Notes: a model not told the origin generated them from the sequence alone. Shown: positions 1-9,583, numbered from the stretch's first letter. The stretch: DNA of 64,000 nt from Synechococcus sp. Nb3U1 (GCF_021533835.1 NZ_JAKFYQ010000002.1:744001-808000), one strand, 5' to 3'. A program made the numbers and translations.

Positions 1-1
1 C

Positions 2-766
2 CCGGATGATGGCCCAATTTCAGCAGAACAGGTCACTTTACGGCAGTTGCTCACCCATACCTCCGGCCTGCCCGCCTGGCGACCTCTATTTCGACAACCA
101 GATGCCGCATCAGCCCGGCAGATGGCCATCAACACTTTTTTTTCCTACAGGCCGGGATCCCGTGTGATCTACAGCGATATCGGCTTCATTTTGCTGGGCT
201 TCGGTCTAGAGCGCCTGACGGAGAAAGGGCTAGATCAGATCCTGCAAAACACCGTTCTGGATCCCCTCAATCTACGACACACTCAGTTTTTCCCTCTCTG
301 GGTTCCGTTCCCCAACCAACCGACCTGTGCTCCCACCGAGTTTTGCACCTGGCGACAGCGCCGCATCATCGGGCAAGTTCATGATGAAAATGCCGCTCGC
401 CTGGGAGGGATCGCTGCCCATGCCGGGCTATTTGCCTCCGCTGAAAATGTGGCAATCTTTGGGGAGAGTTTTTTGCAGGGATCCCTGCTCAAACCGGAAA
501 CCGTGGCAGAAATGACCCGTGAGCAGGTTGGGGGTCGGGGCTTGGGGTTTGCCTTGCGCTCTGCGGATCCCTTGGCCAGTAGCTCCCCCTTTAGCGCAAG
601 CGCTTTTGGCCATACGGGGTTTACCGGAACTTCTCTGTGGGTCGATCCGCAGCGAGATCTGGTGGTAGTTTTGCTCACCAATGCCGTCTACCACGGTCGG
701 CACGAAAATGGGTTTCAGGCTTTTCGGGTGGCGGCGCATCAGGCCATTCTAGAAGGGCTTTCTTGA
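2..766 (+). CDS. Serine hydrolase, class C beta-lactamase/DD-peptidase-like (5' end outside window)
   Basis: The frame is open from the window edge, so the N-terminus, including the catalytic SxxK motif, lies upstream. The visible part begins just before LLTHTSGLP, a strongly conserved stretch of the beta-lactamase-related serine hydrolase family. YSDIGF follows at the place of the YxN motif, and HTGFTGTS near the C-terminus corresponds to the KTG/HxG box. Family members are penicillin-binding-protein-like peptidases or esterases acting on D-amino-acid peptides or esters; the substrate cannot be told from this fragment. The stop lies 10 bases before the GTG start of the XdhC-like gene, suggesting co-transcription. 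The shorter start at a TTG at position 47 is only an artefact of the truncation. Confidence 0.85.
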   Translation, partial: PDDGPISAEQVTLRQLLTHTSGLPAWRPLFRQPDAASARQMAINTFFSYRPGSRVIYSDIGFILLGFGLERLTEKGLDQILQNTVLDPLNLRHTQFFPLWVPFPNQPTCAPTEFCTWRQRRIIGQVHDENAARLGGIAAHAGLFASAENVAIFGESFLQGSLLKPETVAEMTREQVGGRGLGFALRSADPLASSSPFSASAFGHTGFTGTSLWVDPQRDLVVVLLTNAVYHGRHENGFQAFRVAAHQAILEGLS

Positions 767-776
767 GCAGGTTGGG

Positions 777-1724
777 GTGGAAGAGGGTTTTTATCGACAA
801 CTGGCTGCAATGCTCTCGGTGGGTCCGCTGGTAGTAGCCACCGTGATCCGTACGCAGGGATCCGTGCCGCGGCAGGTGGGGGCGAAACTCGCGCTGGGAG
901 CCGATGGCCGTCTGTTGGGCACTATTGGGGGCGGTGCCGGAGAAGCCAAAGTGATTGCTGAGGCCCAGACCCTTGTGCAGACAGCCGATGCCGTCGGGAT
1001 GGAGATCTCTATCGATCTGAGCGGCTCTCCCCTGGGCGTATGTGGGGGGCGAATGCACATTTGGCTGCAACAGTGGCAGGGATCCGTGGCCCAAGCGCTG
1101 GTGGCAGGGATTCTCCAAGCTTTGGAAGATGGGACTAACCAGCAATTGATCACCCCTCTGGAGCCACAGGGATGGCCCTATCTCAGCTCGGAGTTCCAGG
1201 CGATCTCGAGCCCTCGACTGATCGGCGGATCCCTGGTTGAGCCCCTCACCCCTTCCCCCACCCTGCTGATCGTCGGGGCTGGTCATTGTGGGAGCCCGTT
1301 GGCCCAAATAGCTCACTGGGCCGGGTTTCGCATTTGGATTCAAGATGACCGACCTGAATATATCACTCCAGAACGTTTCCCCACCGCCGAACGGCTTTGT
1401 CCGCAAGCATTTTCAGAACTGACCCCAGACCTCAGCCGCCGCTCAGAACTTTACATAGCCCTGCTCACTCGCGGCTACACCCTCGACTGCCAAATTTTGC
1501 GCACCCTCCACCAAGCTCAGCTGTCCTACCGCTACCTGGGCATGATCGGCAGCCGCAGGCGGGTGAAAACCGTGCTGCAAACCCTGGCCCAAGAAGGGAT
1601 CCCTGCCAGCGATTTCCCCTGCCTCCATGCCCCGATTGGCCTGGAGATCCACGCCGAAACCCCTGCCGAAATCGCCATCAGCATTACCGCCCAACTGATC
1701 CAGGTACGTCGGGCGCAAAACTAA
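777..1724 (+). CDS. XdhC/CoxI family protein
   Basis: A 315-residue protein with the two-part XdhC layout. The N-terminal XdhC/CoxI domain has GSVPRQVGAKLAL and the VCGG motif near residue 90. The C-terminal Rossmann-like domain opens with LLIVGAGHCG and ends with ETPAEIAISI. XdhC proteins insert the sulfurated molybdenum cofactor into xanthine dehydrogenase-type enzymes, and CoxI serves CO dehydrogenase-like enzymes. No molybdo-enzyme subunit is visible nearby, so the client is unknown. The start is GTG, closely spaced behind the serine hydrolase gene, which suggests an operon. A MITE-like element begins four bases after the stop. Confidence 0.85.
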   Translation: MEEGFYRQLAAMLSVGPLVVATVIRTQGSVPRQVGAKLALGADGRLLGTIGGGAGEAKVIAEAQTLVQTADAVGMEISIDLSGSPLGVCGGRMHIWLQQWQGSVAQALVAGILQALEDGTNQQLITPLEPQGWPYLSSEFQAISSPRLIGGSLVEPLTPSPTLLIVGAGHCGSPLAQIAHWAGFRIWIQDDRPEYITPERFPTAERLCPQAFSELTPDLSRRSELYIALLTRGYTLDCQILRTLHQAQLSYRYLGMIGSRRRVKTVLQTLAQEGIPASDFPCLHAPIGLEIHAETPAEIAISITAQLIQVRRAQN

Positions 1725-1727
1725 GCT

Positions 1728-1882
1728 AAAGCCTTTTCCGACTTTACGAGGAGCCTTGTGACCCAGAGCCTGGGTCACCTTAGGTAGAGCTGCATCCTTG
1801 TCAAGCCAACGGTGGTGCTCCGCACCTTGCCTAGCAAGACTGACTTGGACTAGCGGTAATCGATAACGCTGGAAAAAGTTGT
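1728..1882 (-). repeat. MITE-like inverted-repeat element, copy 1
   Basis: The left end reads AAAGCCTTTTCCGACTT. The right end, read on the minus strand, is ACAACTTTTTCCAGCG. These match the two ends of the copies at 7149-7253 and 36314-36417, but in opposite orientation and with a longer middle (about 155 bp). It fills most of the gap between the XdhC gene and the initiator tRNA and has no coding capacity of its own. Confidence 0.55.
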
Positions 1883-1925
1883 AAGTTGCCATCAGGTGAA
1901 GAGAAAGGTTAGCTTAGGAAAGCGG

Positions 1926-1999
<74 letters not shown>

Positions 2000-2045
2000 T
2001 CTCCAGTTGATACTTGTCGATGCTTAATGAATCGACCTGAGCAAG

Positions 2046-2076
2046 AACCCCTGACCGATTTGGCGAGGGGTTTTTT
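2046..2076 (+). terminator. Rho-independent terminator after tRNA-fMet
   Basis: AACCCCT and AGGGGTT form a 7-bp stem with a 13-base loop, followed directly by a T-run. It ends the tRNA transcript. Confidence 0.75.
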
Positions 2077-2188
2077 GTTGTCCCACGGGATCCAAAAAAT
2101 CAGGAGGGATCCGGCTTGACATACTCAGCTCATTCACTCCACAAGTCCCTGGGCGCTAATCTGATCATGGTTACGCCCCTGAACCGAG

Positions 2189-2809
2189 ATGATTGGTACC
2201 CTAGCGACGGTGGATTTGGTTGAGCTGACCCGGTTGGATCCCACGCTGAAACTGGATATTCGCTATGCCCGCTGCGATAACTTTCTCGGCTATCCGGTGT
2301 ATGCGCAGGCACGGGCTTTTTTGCAACGTCCGGCGGCGGAGGCGGTGGTGCGGGTGCATCGTCGCCTGGAACCAGAAGGGCTGGGGTTGCTGATCTTCGA
2401 TGGCTATCGCCCTTGGTCGGTGACACGGATCTTTTGGCAGGCGGTTGCCCCTTCTCAGCGGGCTTTTGTGGCCGATCCCGCTAGGGGATCCCGCCATAAT
2501 CGGGGCTGTGCGGTGGATTTGTCTTTGTTCGATCTCGCCACCGGCCAAGCGCTGGAGATGCCGAGCGACTTTGATGAAATGACGGAGCGCTCCCATATCG
2601 ATTATCCAGGAGGATCAGAGGAGGCCCGCCGCAATCGGGCTCGACTGCAAGAAGCCATGGCCCAGGAGGGATTTACCGTTTATGTGCGGGAGTGGTGGCA
2701 CTACGACCATCCCCTCTGGACTCGGTACCCGATTCTGGATTTGAGTTTTGAGCAGTTGGCTCTGGAACAAGATTTGCCTCCTGCAGAACCTGTCGAGCCA
2801 TGCAGGTGA
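2189..2809 (+). CDS. ddpX: D-alanyl-D-alanine dipeptidase, VanX/DdpX family (M15D)
   Basis: A 206-residue zinc dipeptidase of the VanX type. Zinc ligands are His103 and Asp110 in SRHNRGCAVD and His171 in REWWH, with Glu168 as general base. DGYRP near residue 73 supplies the conserved arginine. The family hydrolyses free D-Ala-D-Ala, for vancomycin resistance in VanX or for cell-wall dipeptide recycling in DdpX. No signal peptide is seen, so it should act in the cytoplasm. No vanH, vanA or dpp transport genes are adjacent, so recycling or nutrition is more likely than resistance; that is inference. A D-Ala-D-Ala-ligase-like gene lies at 38.5 kb but with no visible link. Confidence 0.9.
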   Translation: MIGTLATVDLVELTRLDPTLKLDIRYARCDNFLGYPVYAQARAFLQRPAAEAVVRVHRRLEPEGLGLLIFDGYRPWSVTRIFWQAVAPSQRAFVADPARGSRHNRGCAVDLSLFDLATGQALEMPSDFDEMTERSHIDYPGGSEEARRNRARLQEAMAQEGFTVYVREWWHYDHPLWTRYPILDLSFEQLALEQDLPPAEPVEPCR

Positions 2810-3058
2810 AAGTTAAGGTTACCGCTATTGTGGCCACCAACCCCACCAGTCCAGCGTTTGGGGCAATGGAGCTCTGGATCCCTTCACTGAATCCAGAGGG
2901 ATCCCCCAACAACGAACCGATCGATATAGACATAGTCGGGATCCCCCTGGCCAAACGGTTTGTTCCAGTGCATGATGGATCCATAAGAACTTGAAACACT
3001 TCTTAACATTAGTTCTCAGCATCTCAACATCGGAACCGCTTTCAGGGGAGGAATCAGC

Positions 3059-3871
3059 ATGAGCACAGGGTGGCCACGGATACTCCGCATTGGGGTAGGT
3101 CTTTGCGTTGGGTTGTGCCTTTGGCTTGGTGGGGGATCCCCGATTTGGGCGCAGCCTGCTTTGCCCGTGGTGCAGATGGATTTGCCTCAGCCCGCCTTGC
3201 CGGTTTTGGATTTGGCGGATCAGTTGACCAGTACTCAAGAAACCCAACTGGCGCAACAACTCACCAAGTTAGAGCAAGACACGGGTTGGAAACTGCGGGT
3301 ACTCACCCAGTTCGATCAAACGCCAGGCCGCCAGGTGAAAGACTATTGGGGCTTAAATGAGCGCAGTGTGCTGATGGTGGCGGATCCGAGGGGGGGGAAC
3401 CTACTGGCTTTTAATGTGGGGGATGGGGTGCGAGAGGTTTTGCCGCGTACCTTTTGGATTGAGCTGCAATCTCGCTTTGGCAACCAATTTTACGTGCGGG
3501 AGCATGGTAGCCATCGGGCGATTATAGAGACCGTGAACACCTTAGATCGCTGCTTCCACCAGGGGGGTTGCCGGGTGGTACCCGGACTACCGCAAGAGCA
3601 GTGGATCCTGACGTTGGTGACCTCCATTTTGGGAGGTTTTGTCTTCGGGTTTGCCGGTAAACCCCGTCATGCGGAAGAACTATTCAACTGGCGCTGGGCC
3701 TTATTAATTTCCCCGCTCTGGTTCATTTTGTTCGGTGCATTTGGTATTGGCCCAGTGGTGACGCGCACTACCGACTGGATCCCGTTGTTGCGCAATGTCA
3801 TGGGGTTTGCGGCGGGAGCTTTGTTGATTTACTTGGCACCCATCTCTCGCCCGGTTCAGGATCCCCAGTAG
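3059..3871 (+). CDS. psb32: TPM-domain protein, Psb32/TLP18.3-like
   Basis: A 270-residue protein with an N-terminal signal peptide ending near WAQPA (about residue 32). A TPM (DUF477) domain spans about residues 45-180, and hydrophobic segments follow toward the C-terminus. This matches the cyanobacterial Psb32 and plant TLP18.3 family, thylakoid-lumen proteins with a weak acid-phosphatase activity that help photosystem II repair after photodamage. A good ribosome-binding site, AGGGGAGGA, sits about 6 bases before the ATG. It stands alone, with no operon partner. Confidence 0.85.
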   Translation: MSTGWPRILRIGVGLCVGLCLWLGGGSPIWAQPALPVVQMDLPQPALPVLDLADQLTSTQETQLAQQLTKLEQDTGWKLRVLTQFDQTPGRQVKDYWGLNERSVLMVADPRGGNLLAFNVGDGVREVLPRTFWIELQSRFGNQFYVREHGSHRAIIETVNTLDRCFHQGGCRVVPGLPQEQWILTLVTSILGGFVFGFAGKPRHAEELFNWRWALLISPLWFILFGAFGIGPVVTRTTDWIPLLRNVMGFAAGALLIYLAPISRPVQDPQ

Positions 3872-4036
3872 GTTACAGTAGGTCATTTTTGTGAATTCGC
3901 TTGGAATCCCGGAGAACAGCCCCAGGTGGGAGTTGGGTTTTGTCAGGGGAGATCACGGCCTACATCATGGGTATTAAGTGGGTGTGGAGAGCCTAGCCCG
4001 TGGGGATCCAGCAATCCAGCTTCAGTTTGGCAAGCT

Positions 4037-5344
4037 TTACCGGGGATCCACCACCGATCCCATAAACAGCACCGCCTCCGTTTCTGTATCTCGGATGGCA
4101 AACCAGAAGGGGCGATCCGCCACCAATTGGAAAGGTTCCTCGCGATCAGTGGCCGTACGAGAGATGATCACCCCGGTAACCGCCGCCGCTTCGGATCCCT
4201 CTTCGTTTACTTCAATAACGGCCTTATGGATCACTTGGCTGATCTGGGCCGGTTCAGAAGTCATTGGGCTAAAATCGGCACGGTCGGAAAAGGCAATTCC
4301 CATGCCCAATTGCTCTAAAACGGGGATCAAATCGGTCTCATAGGCCAGGTTAAATTTCGGGATCCGTACCGAACCCGCCCGTGACCGCAGGGATCCCATC
4401 CACTCACCCCACGTTTCTGGGTTGAGCTCTGCTCGCAGCGCATCTAGATCCACATCCTCCTGCGGCAAGAGGATCAGCATCTCCATTTCCCCTTCCCCGT
4501 AAGGCAGACGCACCACTTGTAGCAGATTGGTTTCCAGGTAGCCATAACGACCGGATTGAGCCATCATCGGCACCTCTACCTGGCTGCCATCTGGGAGGGT
4601 AAAGGGCTGCAATTGTGTTTGGTCGGGATCAAACTGCTGCGTCCACTCCCCCTTAAAATAGATGGCATTCAGCAACACCATCAGATCATCGCGGCTAAGA
4701 CGATCGACAATGCGGTCGATCTTGCCTTGGGTGCGATCCTCCACCCAAGTGTTGATGTCTTCTACAGTTTGCCGGGATCCGAGATCCACCCGGTTCACCA
4801 CCGCTTGGTAATAGCTGGCCAGAGCTTGTAAAAACTGTGGCCGCAAGGTGATGGCTTGATCCACCCAGAATCCATTGGCAATTTGCACTCGCACGTTAGC
4901 CTCTTCCTCGTCAGAACCTGGAGAAGGGTGAGAACTTTCTGCCAAACGGCGCACCAATTGGGTATTGGCCCAGTTCAACTCGGTGATGGACAACTCTTCT
5001 GCTTCTAGAACCTCGGCAATGGCAGCCTGGGTCTCTCCAGAAGCACCGTTATAGACCATGCTCAGAGCCAAACGAATGCTCAAGGGTGAGAAAAAGAGGT
5101 TCTCTTCAGGAGCCTGCTGGAGCAACTGATCAAACAATTTCAGGTCGAAACGGGTCTGAGCTTGTTGTGCCACAGCTTGTTCTCCATACCCTTCCCCGTG
5201 AGTCACTGTTGGTTCAAACGGGATCCGCACTGGGGTTTCTTGCGCAACCGAACGGGATCCCAGTAACAATAGACTGAGCAGCGCCAAGAGCGGGAGCCGA
5301 CTCACGACCTTATAGGGCCAATTCAAAGGATTGATCAGGCGCAT
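4037..5344 (-). CDS. Secreted serpin (serine/cysteine protease inhibitor)
   Basis: A 435-residue serpin with a signal peptide (hydrophobic LLALLSLLLLG, cleavage near SVAQ). Family landmarks are NLFFSPLSIRLALSMVYNGA near the start of the fold, LLNAIYFKGEWTQQFDP in the middle and RPFWFAIRD at the end. The hinge of the reactive-centre loop reads EEGSEAAAVTG, with the small residues required for loop insertion in inhibitory serpins. Counting from the hinge places the scissile bond near S-R-T-A, so P1 would be Thr or the neighbouring Arg. It would inhibit an extracytoplasmic protease. Serpins are uncommon in bacteria but known from thermophiles and some cyanobacteria. It is monocistronic on the minus strand. 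Confidence 0.92.
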   Translation of the reverse strand: MRLINPLNWPYKVVSRLPLLALLSLLLLGSRSVAQETPVRIPFEPTVTHGEGYGEQAVAQQAQTRFDLKLFDQLLQQAPEENLFFSPLSIRLALSMVYNGASGETQAAIAEVLEAEELSITELNWANTQLVRRLAESSHPSPGSDEEEANVRVQIANGFWVDQAITLRPQFLQALASYYQAVVNRVDLGSRQTVEDINTWVEDRTQGKIDRIVDRLSRDDLMVLLNAIYFKGEWTQQFDPDQTQLQPFTLPDGSQVEVPMMAQSGRYGYLETNLLQVVRLPYGEGEMEMLILLPQEDVDLDALRAELNPETWGEWMGSLRSRAGSVRIPKFNLAYETDLIPVLEQLGMGIAFSDRADFSPMTSEPAQISQVIHKAVIEVNEEGSEAAAVTGVIISRTATDREEPFQLVADRPFWFAIRDTETEAVLFMGSVVDPR

Positions 5345-5649
5345 GGTGGCTTTCCTCCCAGAGCGTCGGGTTGAGGTGATGGGTTCTATGGCTATGCTAT
5401 CGAGTCGGCCATGGGCTGCTCCTACCCAGGGTGGCCATTTCTGCTGCGCTTGTGTTGGAGCAACCTTGGCAGTTTCTGGCAGGCGGAAGTATACAAGGGC
5501 ACCTATGAGTTAGCTAGAGAGCTTCTTGCCAGGGATGCCGTGCAGATCGACCGGGATGCCCCTCATGGGTACAACAAGCAAGCGCTAGGATAAAGCCTGC
5601 CCAGAAACAGAAATAAATAGCTTGAGTGAAGAATACACAGGGGTGAACC
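5345..5649 (+). other. Intergenic gap, no gene seen
   Basis: About 300 bases lie between the divergent serpin and DUF192 genes. I see no convincing coding frame or structured RNA. It should carry both promoters, but I could not assign -35/-10 boxes with confidence. Confidence 0.5.
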
Positions 5650-6186
5650 ATGGCGGCAAAATGGCGCAAAATAACTGGCTACCTGAGTCTGGCTTTGCTG
5701 CTACTGGGATCCGGGCTGGGATGTACGTCTTCGGCAGGTGAATCCTCGCAAGTGCAGGTGGCCGAGGCAGCCGCCCATCCTTCTTTGGGACAACCTCAAC
5801 AACTGGCAGTTGAAGCGGAAGTAACCATCGCGGGTCAACCCTTCCAGCTAGAAGTGGCCCGCACCCCCGAACAACAGCGCATTGGCTTGATGTTTCGCAC
5901 CGATTTACCGGAAGACCGGGGCATGTGGTTCCCTTTTGATCCGCCTCGACCGACTTCCTTCTGGATGTTCAACACCCTGATCAACCTGGACATCATTTTT
6001 CTATACCGGGGAGAAGTGGTGTATATCGCCGCCGATGTGCCCGGTTGCCCGGCTCAACCCTGCCCAACTTATGGGCCGCCCCCTTCGCAGTTGGTGGACG
6101 GGGTACTGGAATTCCGTGGGGGCACGGCTGCGGGCCTTGGTTTGCAAGTGGGAGATCCCGTTGAGATTCGGCTCTTATCTCCCTAG
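5650..6186 (+). CDS. DUF192 lipoprotein
   Basis: A 178-residue protein with a lipoprotein signal (LALLLLGSGLGC; Cys near 25 as lipidation site). A complete DUF192 domain covers about residues 52-176, with the family stretches EQQRIGLMFRTDLP, MWFPF, TSFWMFNTLINLDIIFL and VLEFRGGTA. DUF192 proteins are small, widely conserved beta-rich proteins of unknown function, often exported. The start is supported by AGGGGTG a few bases upstream. A MITE-like element begins 10 bases after the stop. Confidence 0.85.
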   Translation: MAAKWRKITGYLSLALLLLGSGLGCTSSAGESSQVQVAEAAAHPSLGQPQQLAVEAEVTIAGQPFQLEVARTPEQQRIGLMFRTDLPEDRGMWFPFDPPRPTSFWMFNTLINLDIIFLYRGEVVYIAADVPGCPAQPCPTYGPPPSQLVDGVLEFRGGTAAGLGLQVGDPVEIRLLSP

Positions 6187-6196
6187 ACACCTGCTT

Positions 6197-6332
6197 GCAG
6201 CTTTTTCCAGCGCCTAGTGGAGCAGGATGGAGTCCTGTATCCACTACAGTCCACATGGGCTAATCCCTGATCGGATCAGGATTTAAGGATTCTAGGCCGC
6301 CTTAGATTCTCCATATAGTCAGGAAAAGCTGT
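6197..6332 (+). repeat. MITE-like inverted-repeat element, copy 2
   Basis: The left end GCAGCTTTTTCCAGCG matches 14 of 16 bases of the left end of the 7149 copy. The right end AGTCAGGAAAAGCTGT is a slightly diverged form of that copy's right end. Length is about 136 bp. It lies just downstream of the DUF192 gene and close to the 3' end of the tauE-like gene, so that gene is bracketed by two copies. Confidence 0.55.
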
Positions 6333-6371
6333 GGAGGTGAGTTTAGCAGTCTGAGCGGATTACAAATCCAC

Positions 6372-7130
6372 TCATCCCTCACCAAAAGGTGTCCAGAAAG
6401 ATCTCCACAGGAGCATTAACCCGATCCCCACCAAGGACATCAGCACCAGGCGACGAAACTGCAAGGGATTCACAAAACGGGCAAGCCAAAGTCCGGTGAG
6501 AAAACCAAAGACAATCGCCGGTAGCCCTAAACCCAGTAACCGCCACACTTGCGGTGTGTAATTGCCCTGCAGGGTATGGCTAAGCATGACGGTGCCTAGG
6601 TTACTCAAAAACAATCCCTGCAAATTGCCCTTGAACCGTTCTGGATCCCAGCGGCGACAGTTGGCATAGATGATGGCCGGAGGGCCACCGATATTGGCCA
6701 TACCAGAAAGAAAGCCCGACAATCCGCCGAACAACCAGGCCCAGTGGGGGGATCCCAGCTCTGGCAACCGCAACCCCAAAAGTCCGTAGCTGGCATACAA
6801 AACCAGGAGGATCCCTAAAATAAGCGTCATCCACCCTTCATCCCAGTGAGCCGCTGCCCATACTCCCAAGGGGATGGTTACCGTAGCTCCTCCTGCCAAC
6901 CGCAGCAGGGATCCCCACTCCAGGGCATGTCGGTAGCGCAAAGCCATGGCCACTACCGTCATCCCCGAGACCAAGGAGATCAAAGGCGTCGCCACCTGTA
7001 AGCTGACTACCCATTGCAGCAGCGGCACCGCCACCAACGCCAGACCAAAGCCCGATAGCCCATGAGTCAGGGTGGCCAAAAATAAGATTAGACAGACCCA
7101 CTCCTCAACCATTTTGGCGATCGACTCCAA
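6372..7130 (-). CDS. TauE/SafE (DUF81) family membrane permease
   Basis: A 252-residue, very hydrophobic protein with about eight membrane segments in the two-repeat layout of the TauE/SafE family. LATLTHGLSGFGLALVAVPL near the N-terminus and GGLSGFLSGMANIGGPPAIIY in the second half are the family's repeat motifs. These permeases are linked to export or uptake of sulfite, sulfoacetate or other organosulfur anions; the substrate is not deducible. It stands alone on the minus strand. It sits between two MITE-like elements at 6197-6332 and 7149-7253, so its promoter lies in or next to one of them. Confidence 0.85.
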   Translation of the reverse strand: MESIAKMVEEWVCLILFLATLTHGLSGFGLALVAVPLLQWVVSLQVATPLISLVSGMTVVAMALRYRHALEWGSLLRLAGGATVTIPLGVWAAAHWDEGWMTLILGILLVLYASYGLLGLRLPELGSPHWAWLFGGLSGFLSGMANIGGPPAIIYANCRRWDPERFKGNLQGLFLSNLGTVMLSHTLQGNYTPQVWRLLGLGLPAIVFGFLTGLWLARFVNPLQFRRLVLMSLVGIGLMLLWRSFWTPFGEG

Positions 7131-7148
7131 ACGGCTACAGTCAGACTC

Positions 7149-7253
7149 ACAGCCTTTTCCAGCGATACATATTACAGCCGATGCAGGCCAACCCTTTGTC
7201 CGACAAGAATTTCTTCTTTACCCTGTGTCATTAATGAAGTCGGAAAAGGCTGT
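7149..7253 (+). repeat. MITE-like inverted-repeat element, copy 3 (cleanest ends)
   Basis: A 105-bp element. It starts ACAGCCTTTTCCAGCG and ends GAAGTCGGAAAAGGCTGT, so the outer 12 bases are perfect inverted repeats. No clear target-site duplication was seen. The interior resembles the copy at 36314-36417 over most of its length. It is non-coding and starts 18 bases upstream of the tauE-like start codon. Confidence 0.65.
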
Positions 7254-7361
7254 CACACAGATATTCAGCAGATATCTAGAGTGTGCACTTCTGTGGGCCT
7301 CGGATCCGAATCGGGAATATTAAGCAAAACTTAATATACTGACTTTGGGATCCCTTTCCCC

Positions 7362-9583
7362 ATGCCCTCTACCCTGGTGCGTTATGACCGATTCCGTGGC
7401 CCCCCAGGTCTGTACCTGTTGCACCTGCATCTACATGGCCTGTTGCGTGGGCAGGCGTTGGAGTTGGGACGGGATGCGGATACGGGGGCCAGACCCGCTA
7501 TGTTCTTGATTTGGCAAGGGCTTTATCCCAGCAGCCGCAAGTGGAACGGGTGGATCTCGTAACACGGCAGGTGGTGGATACCAAAGTCAGCCCCGACTAT
7601 GCCCAGCCCTGGGAGCCTCTCACCGACAAAGCCCAGATTGTGCGGCTGCCCTTTGGCCCACGCCGCTATTTGCGCAAAGAAGTGCTCTGGCCCCACCTGG
7701 ATGCTTTGGTGGAGGAACTTTTACGTTACCTGCGGTGGGTGGGACGACTGCCGGATGCCATTCATGCGCACTATGCAGATGCCGGGTATGTGGGGACGCG
7801 ATTGGCAGGGTGGCTCGGGATCCCTTTGATTTACACGGGACACTCCCTCGGGCGCGTCAAACGACAGCGGTTGTTGCAACAAGGACAAAAGCCGGAGGTT
7901 ATCGAAGCGCAATTTCATCTGCAGCGGCGGATCGCGGCGGAAGAGGCCACCCTAGCCAGTGCGGCTTTGGTGATCACCAGCACCCGTCAAGAGATCGAGG
8001 AACAGTACTCGCTTTACCAGCAGTACCATCCCCAGCGGATGCAGGTGATCCCGCCGGGGATCAACTTGGAGCGGTTTCATCCTCAATCTCGTTCAGGCCG
8101 CCCTCCTATTGCCGAGAGCCTAGAGCGGTTTCTCCAGGATCCCCGCAAGCCCTTGATCTTGGCTTTGTCGCGGGCTTCTTCTCGCAAAAATGTTGCGGCA
8201 CTGGTGCGGGCCTACGGCGAGGATCCTGATTTGCAAGTGTTGGCCAACTTGGTGCTGATCCTGGGCAACCGCGAGGATATCCGCAAGCTGGAATCGGAAT
8301 CTCGCCAGGTGATGACGGAGTTGTTGCTGCTGATCGACCGCTACGACCTCTACGGTCGGGTTGCCTACCCCAAATCCAACCACCCGGAAGATGTGCCAGC
8401 CTTGTATCGTCTGGCAGCCCGTCAACGGGGCGTGTTGGTCAACCCGGCCCTAACCGAACCCTTTGGACTCACCCTGTTGGAAGCGGCCGCCTGTGGTCTG
8501 CCGATTGTGGCCACCCAAGATGGGGGCCCACGCGACATTCTTGCCGCCTGTCAGAATGGCCTGCTAGTGGATCCTTTGGATCTGGGATCCATTCAAACTG
8601 GCCTGAAAACCGCCCTCAGCCAACCGGAGCAATGGCAGCAGTGGAGCCGCAATGGCCTGCAAGGGGTACGCAAGCACTACACTTGGCCCAGCCATGTCAA
8701 ACCCTATCTCAGTCAACTGCGCCCTCTGCTGAAACAACCTTCCCTAACCTTGCCCACCGCTCTGCGGAACTTTCCTCTGCCCGACTCACCCAAACGACCG
8801 CTTCCTCGCCAAGTCCCGACAGGGATCCCCAGCCGCAATCGCATGCCGTTACACTTTCGCCTGTTAATCGCCGATATCGACGGTACCTTGATCGGGGATC
8901 GAGAAGGATTACGGCAGCTGTTGATCGCCCTCAACAAAGCCAATCCGAGTGTGGGATTGGGCATTGCCACAGGGCGCTGTCTGGAGAGTGCCCTGGAGGT
9001 GCTGTGGGAGTGGGAGGTGCCGATACCGGAGCTGCTGATCACCTCCGTTGGTGGAGAGATTCACTATGGCCCGCAACTCACCCTGGATCAGAGCTGGCAA
9101 GATTTCATCAGCCCCAATTGGCAACCGGAGGCCATTCGCACCGCCATGGCGCAACTACCCGGCCTTAGGCCACAGCTTCCCGTTACCGATCGACCCCTAA
9201 ACAAAGTGGGCTATATTCTCGATCCGGCCCAAGCTCCCAAACCCCGCCAGATTTTGCAACACCTGAAGCAGCAGCAGCTCCCCGCCAGAGCCATTTTCTG
9301 TCATCAGCGCTATTTGGATCTGTTGCCTCAACGGGCTTCAAAAGGAGATGCCGTCCAATTTTTTGCCCGCAAGTGGGGCTACGCCCTGACAGATATTTTG
9401 GTGGCGGGGGATTCTGGCAACGATGAATCAATGCTCACCTGTGGGGCCTTGGCGATGGTAGTGCGCAACTACAGCCCGGAACTGAAGAAGCTGCATCAGG
9501 GATATCGGCCCATTTACTTTGCCCAGCAGAGCCATGCTTGGGGAATTTTGGAAGCCCTCCACCATTTCGACTGGCTAGCCTAG
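7362..9583 (+). pseudogene. sps: Sucrose-phosphate synthase with C-terminal phosphatase-like domain, frameshifted
   Basis: The N-terminal segment GLYLLHLHLHGLLRGQALEL followed by GRDADTG is read from an ATG at 7362. The rest of the protein continues in another frame with RYVLDLARALSQQPQVERV. Adding one G to the run of five G at 7484-7488 would give the standard GRDADTGGQTRYV motif and one product of about 740 residues. The body contains the GT-B donor-site motif EPFGLTLLEAAACGLPIVAT (about residue 316 of the downstream frame). A HAD domain follows with the nucleophile motif DIDGTLIGD (about 453) and GDSGNDESML (about 633). It makes sucrose-6-phosphate from UDP- or ADP-glucose and fructose-6-phosphate, and the HAD domain may dephosphorylate it. 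Whether the frameshift is real, a sequencing error or tolerated by slippage is open. Confidence 0.85.

Noticed and set aside
2800-2994. 64-codon open frame overlapping the end of the dipeptidase gene
   Set aside because: No ribosome-binding site, no family pattern, and the composition reflects repeated GGGATCCC sites rather than a protein.
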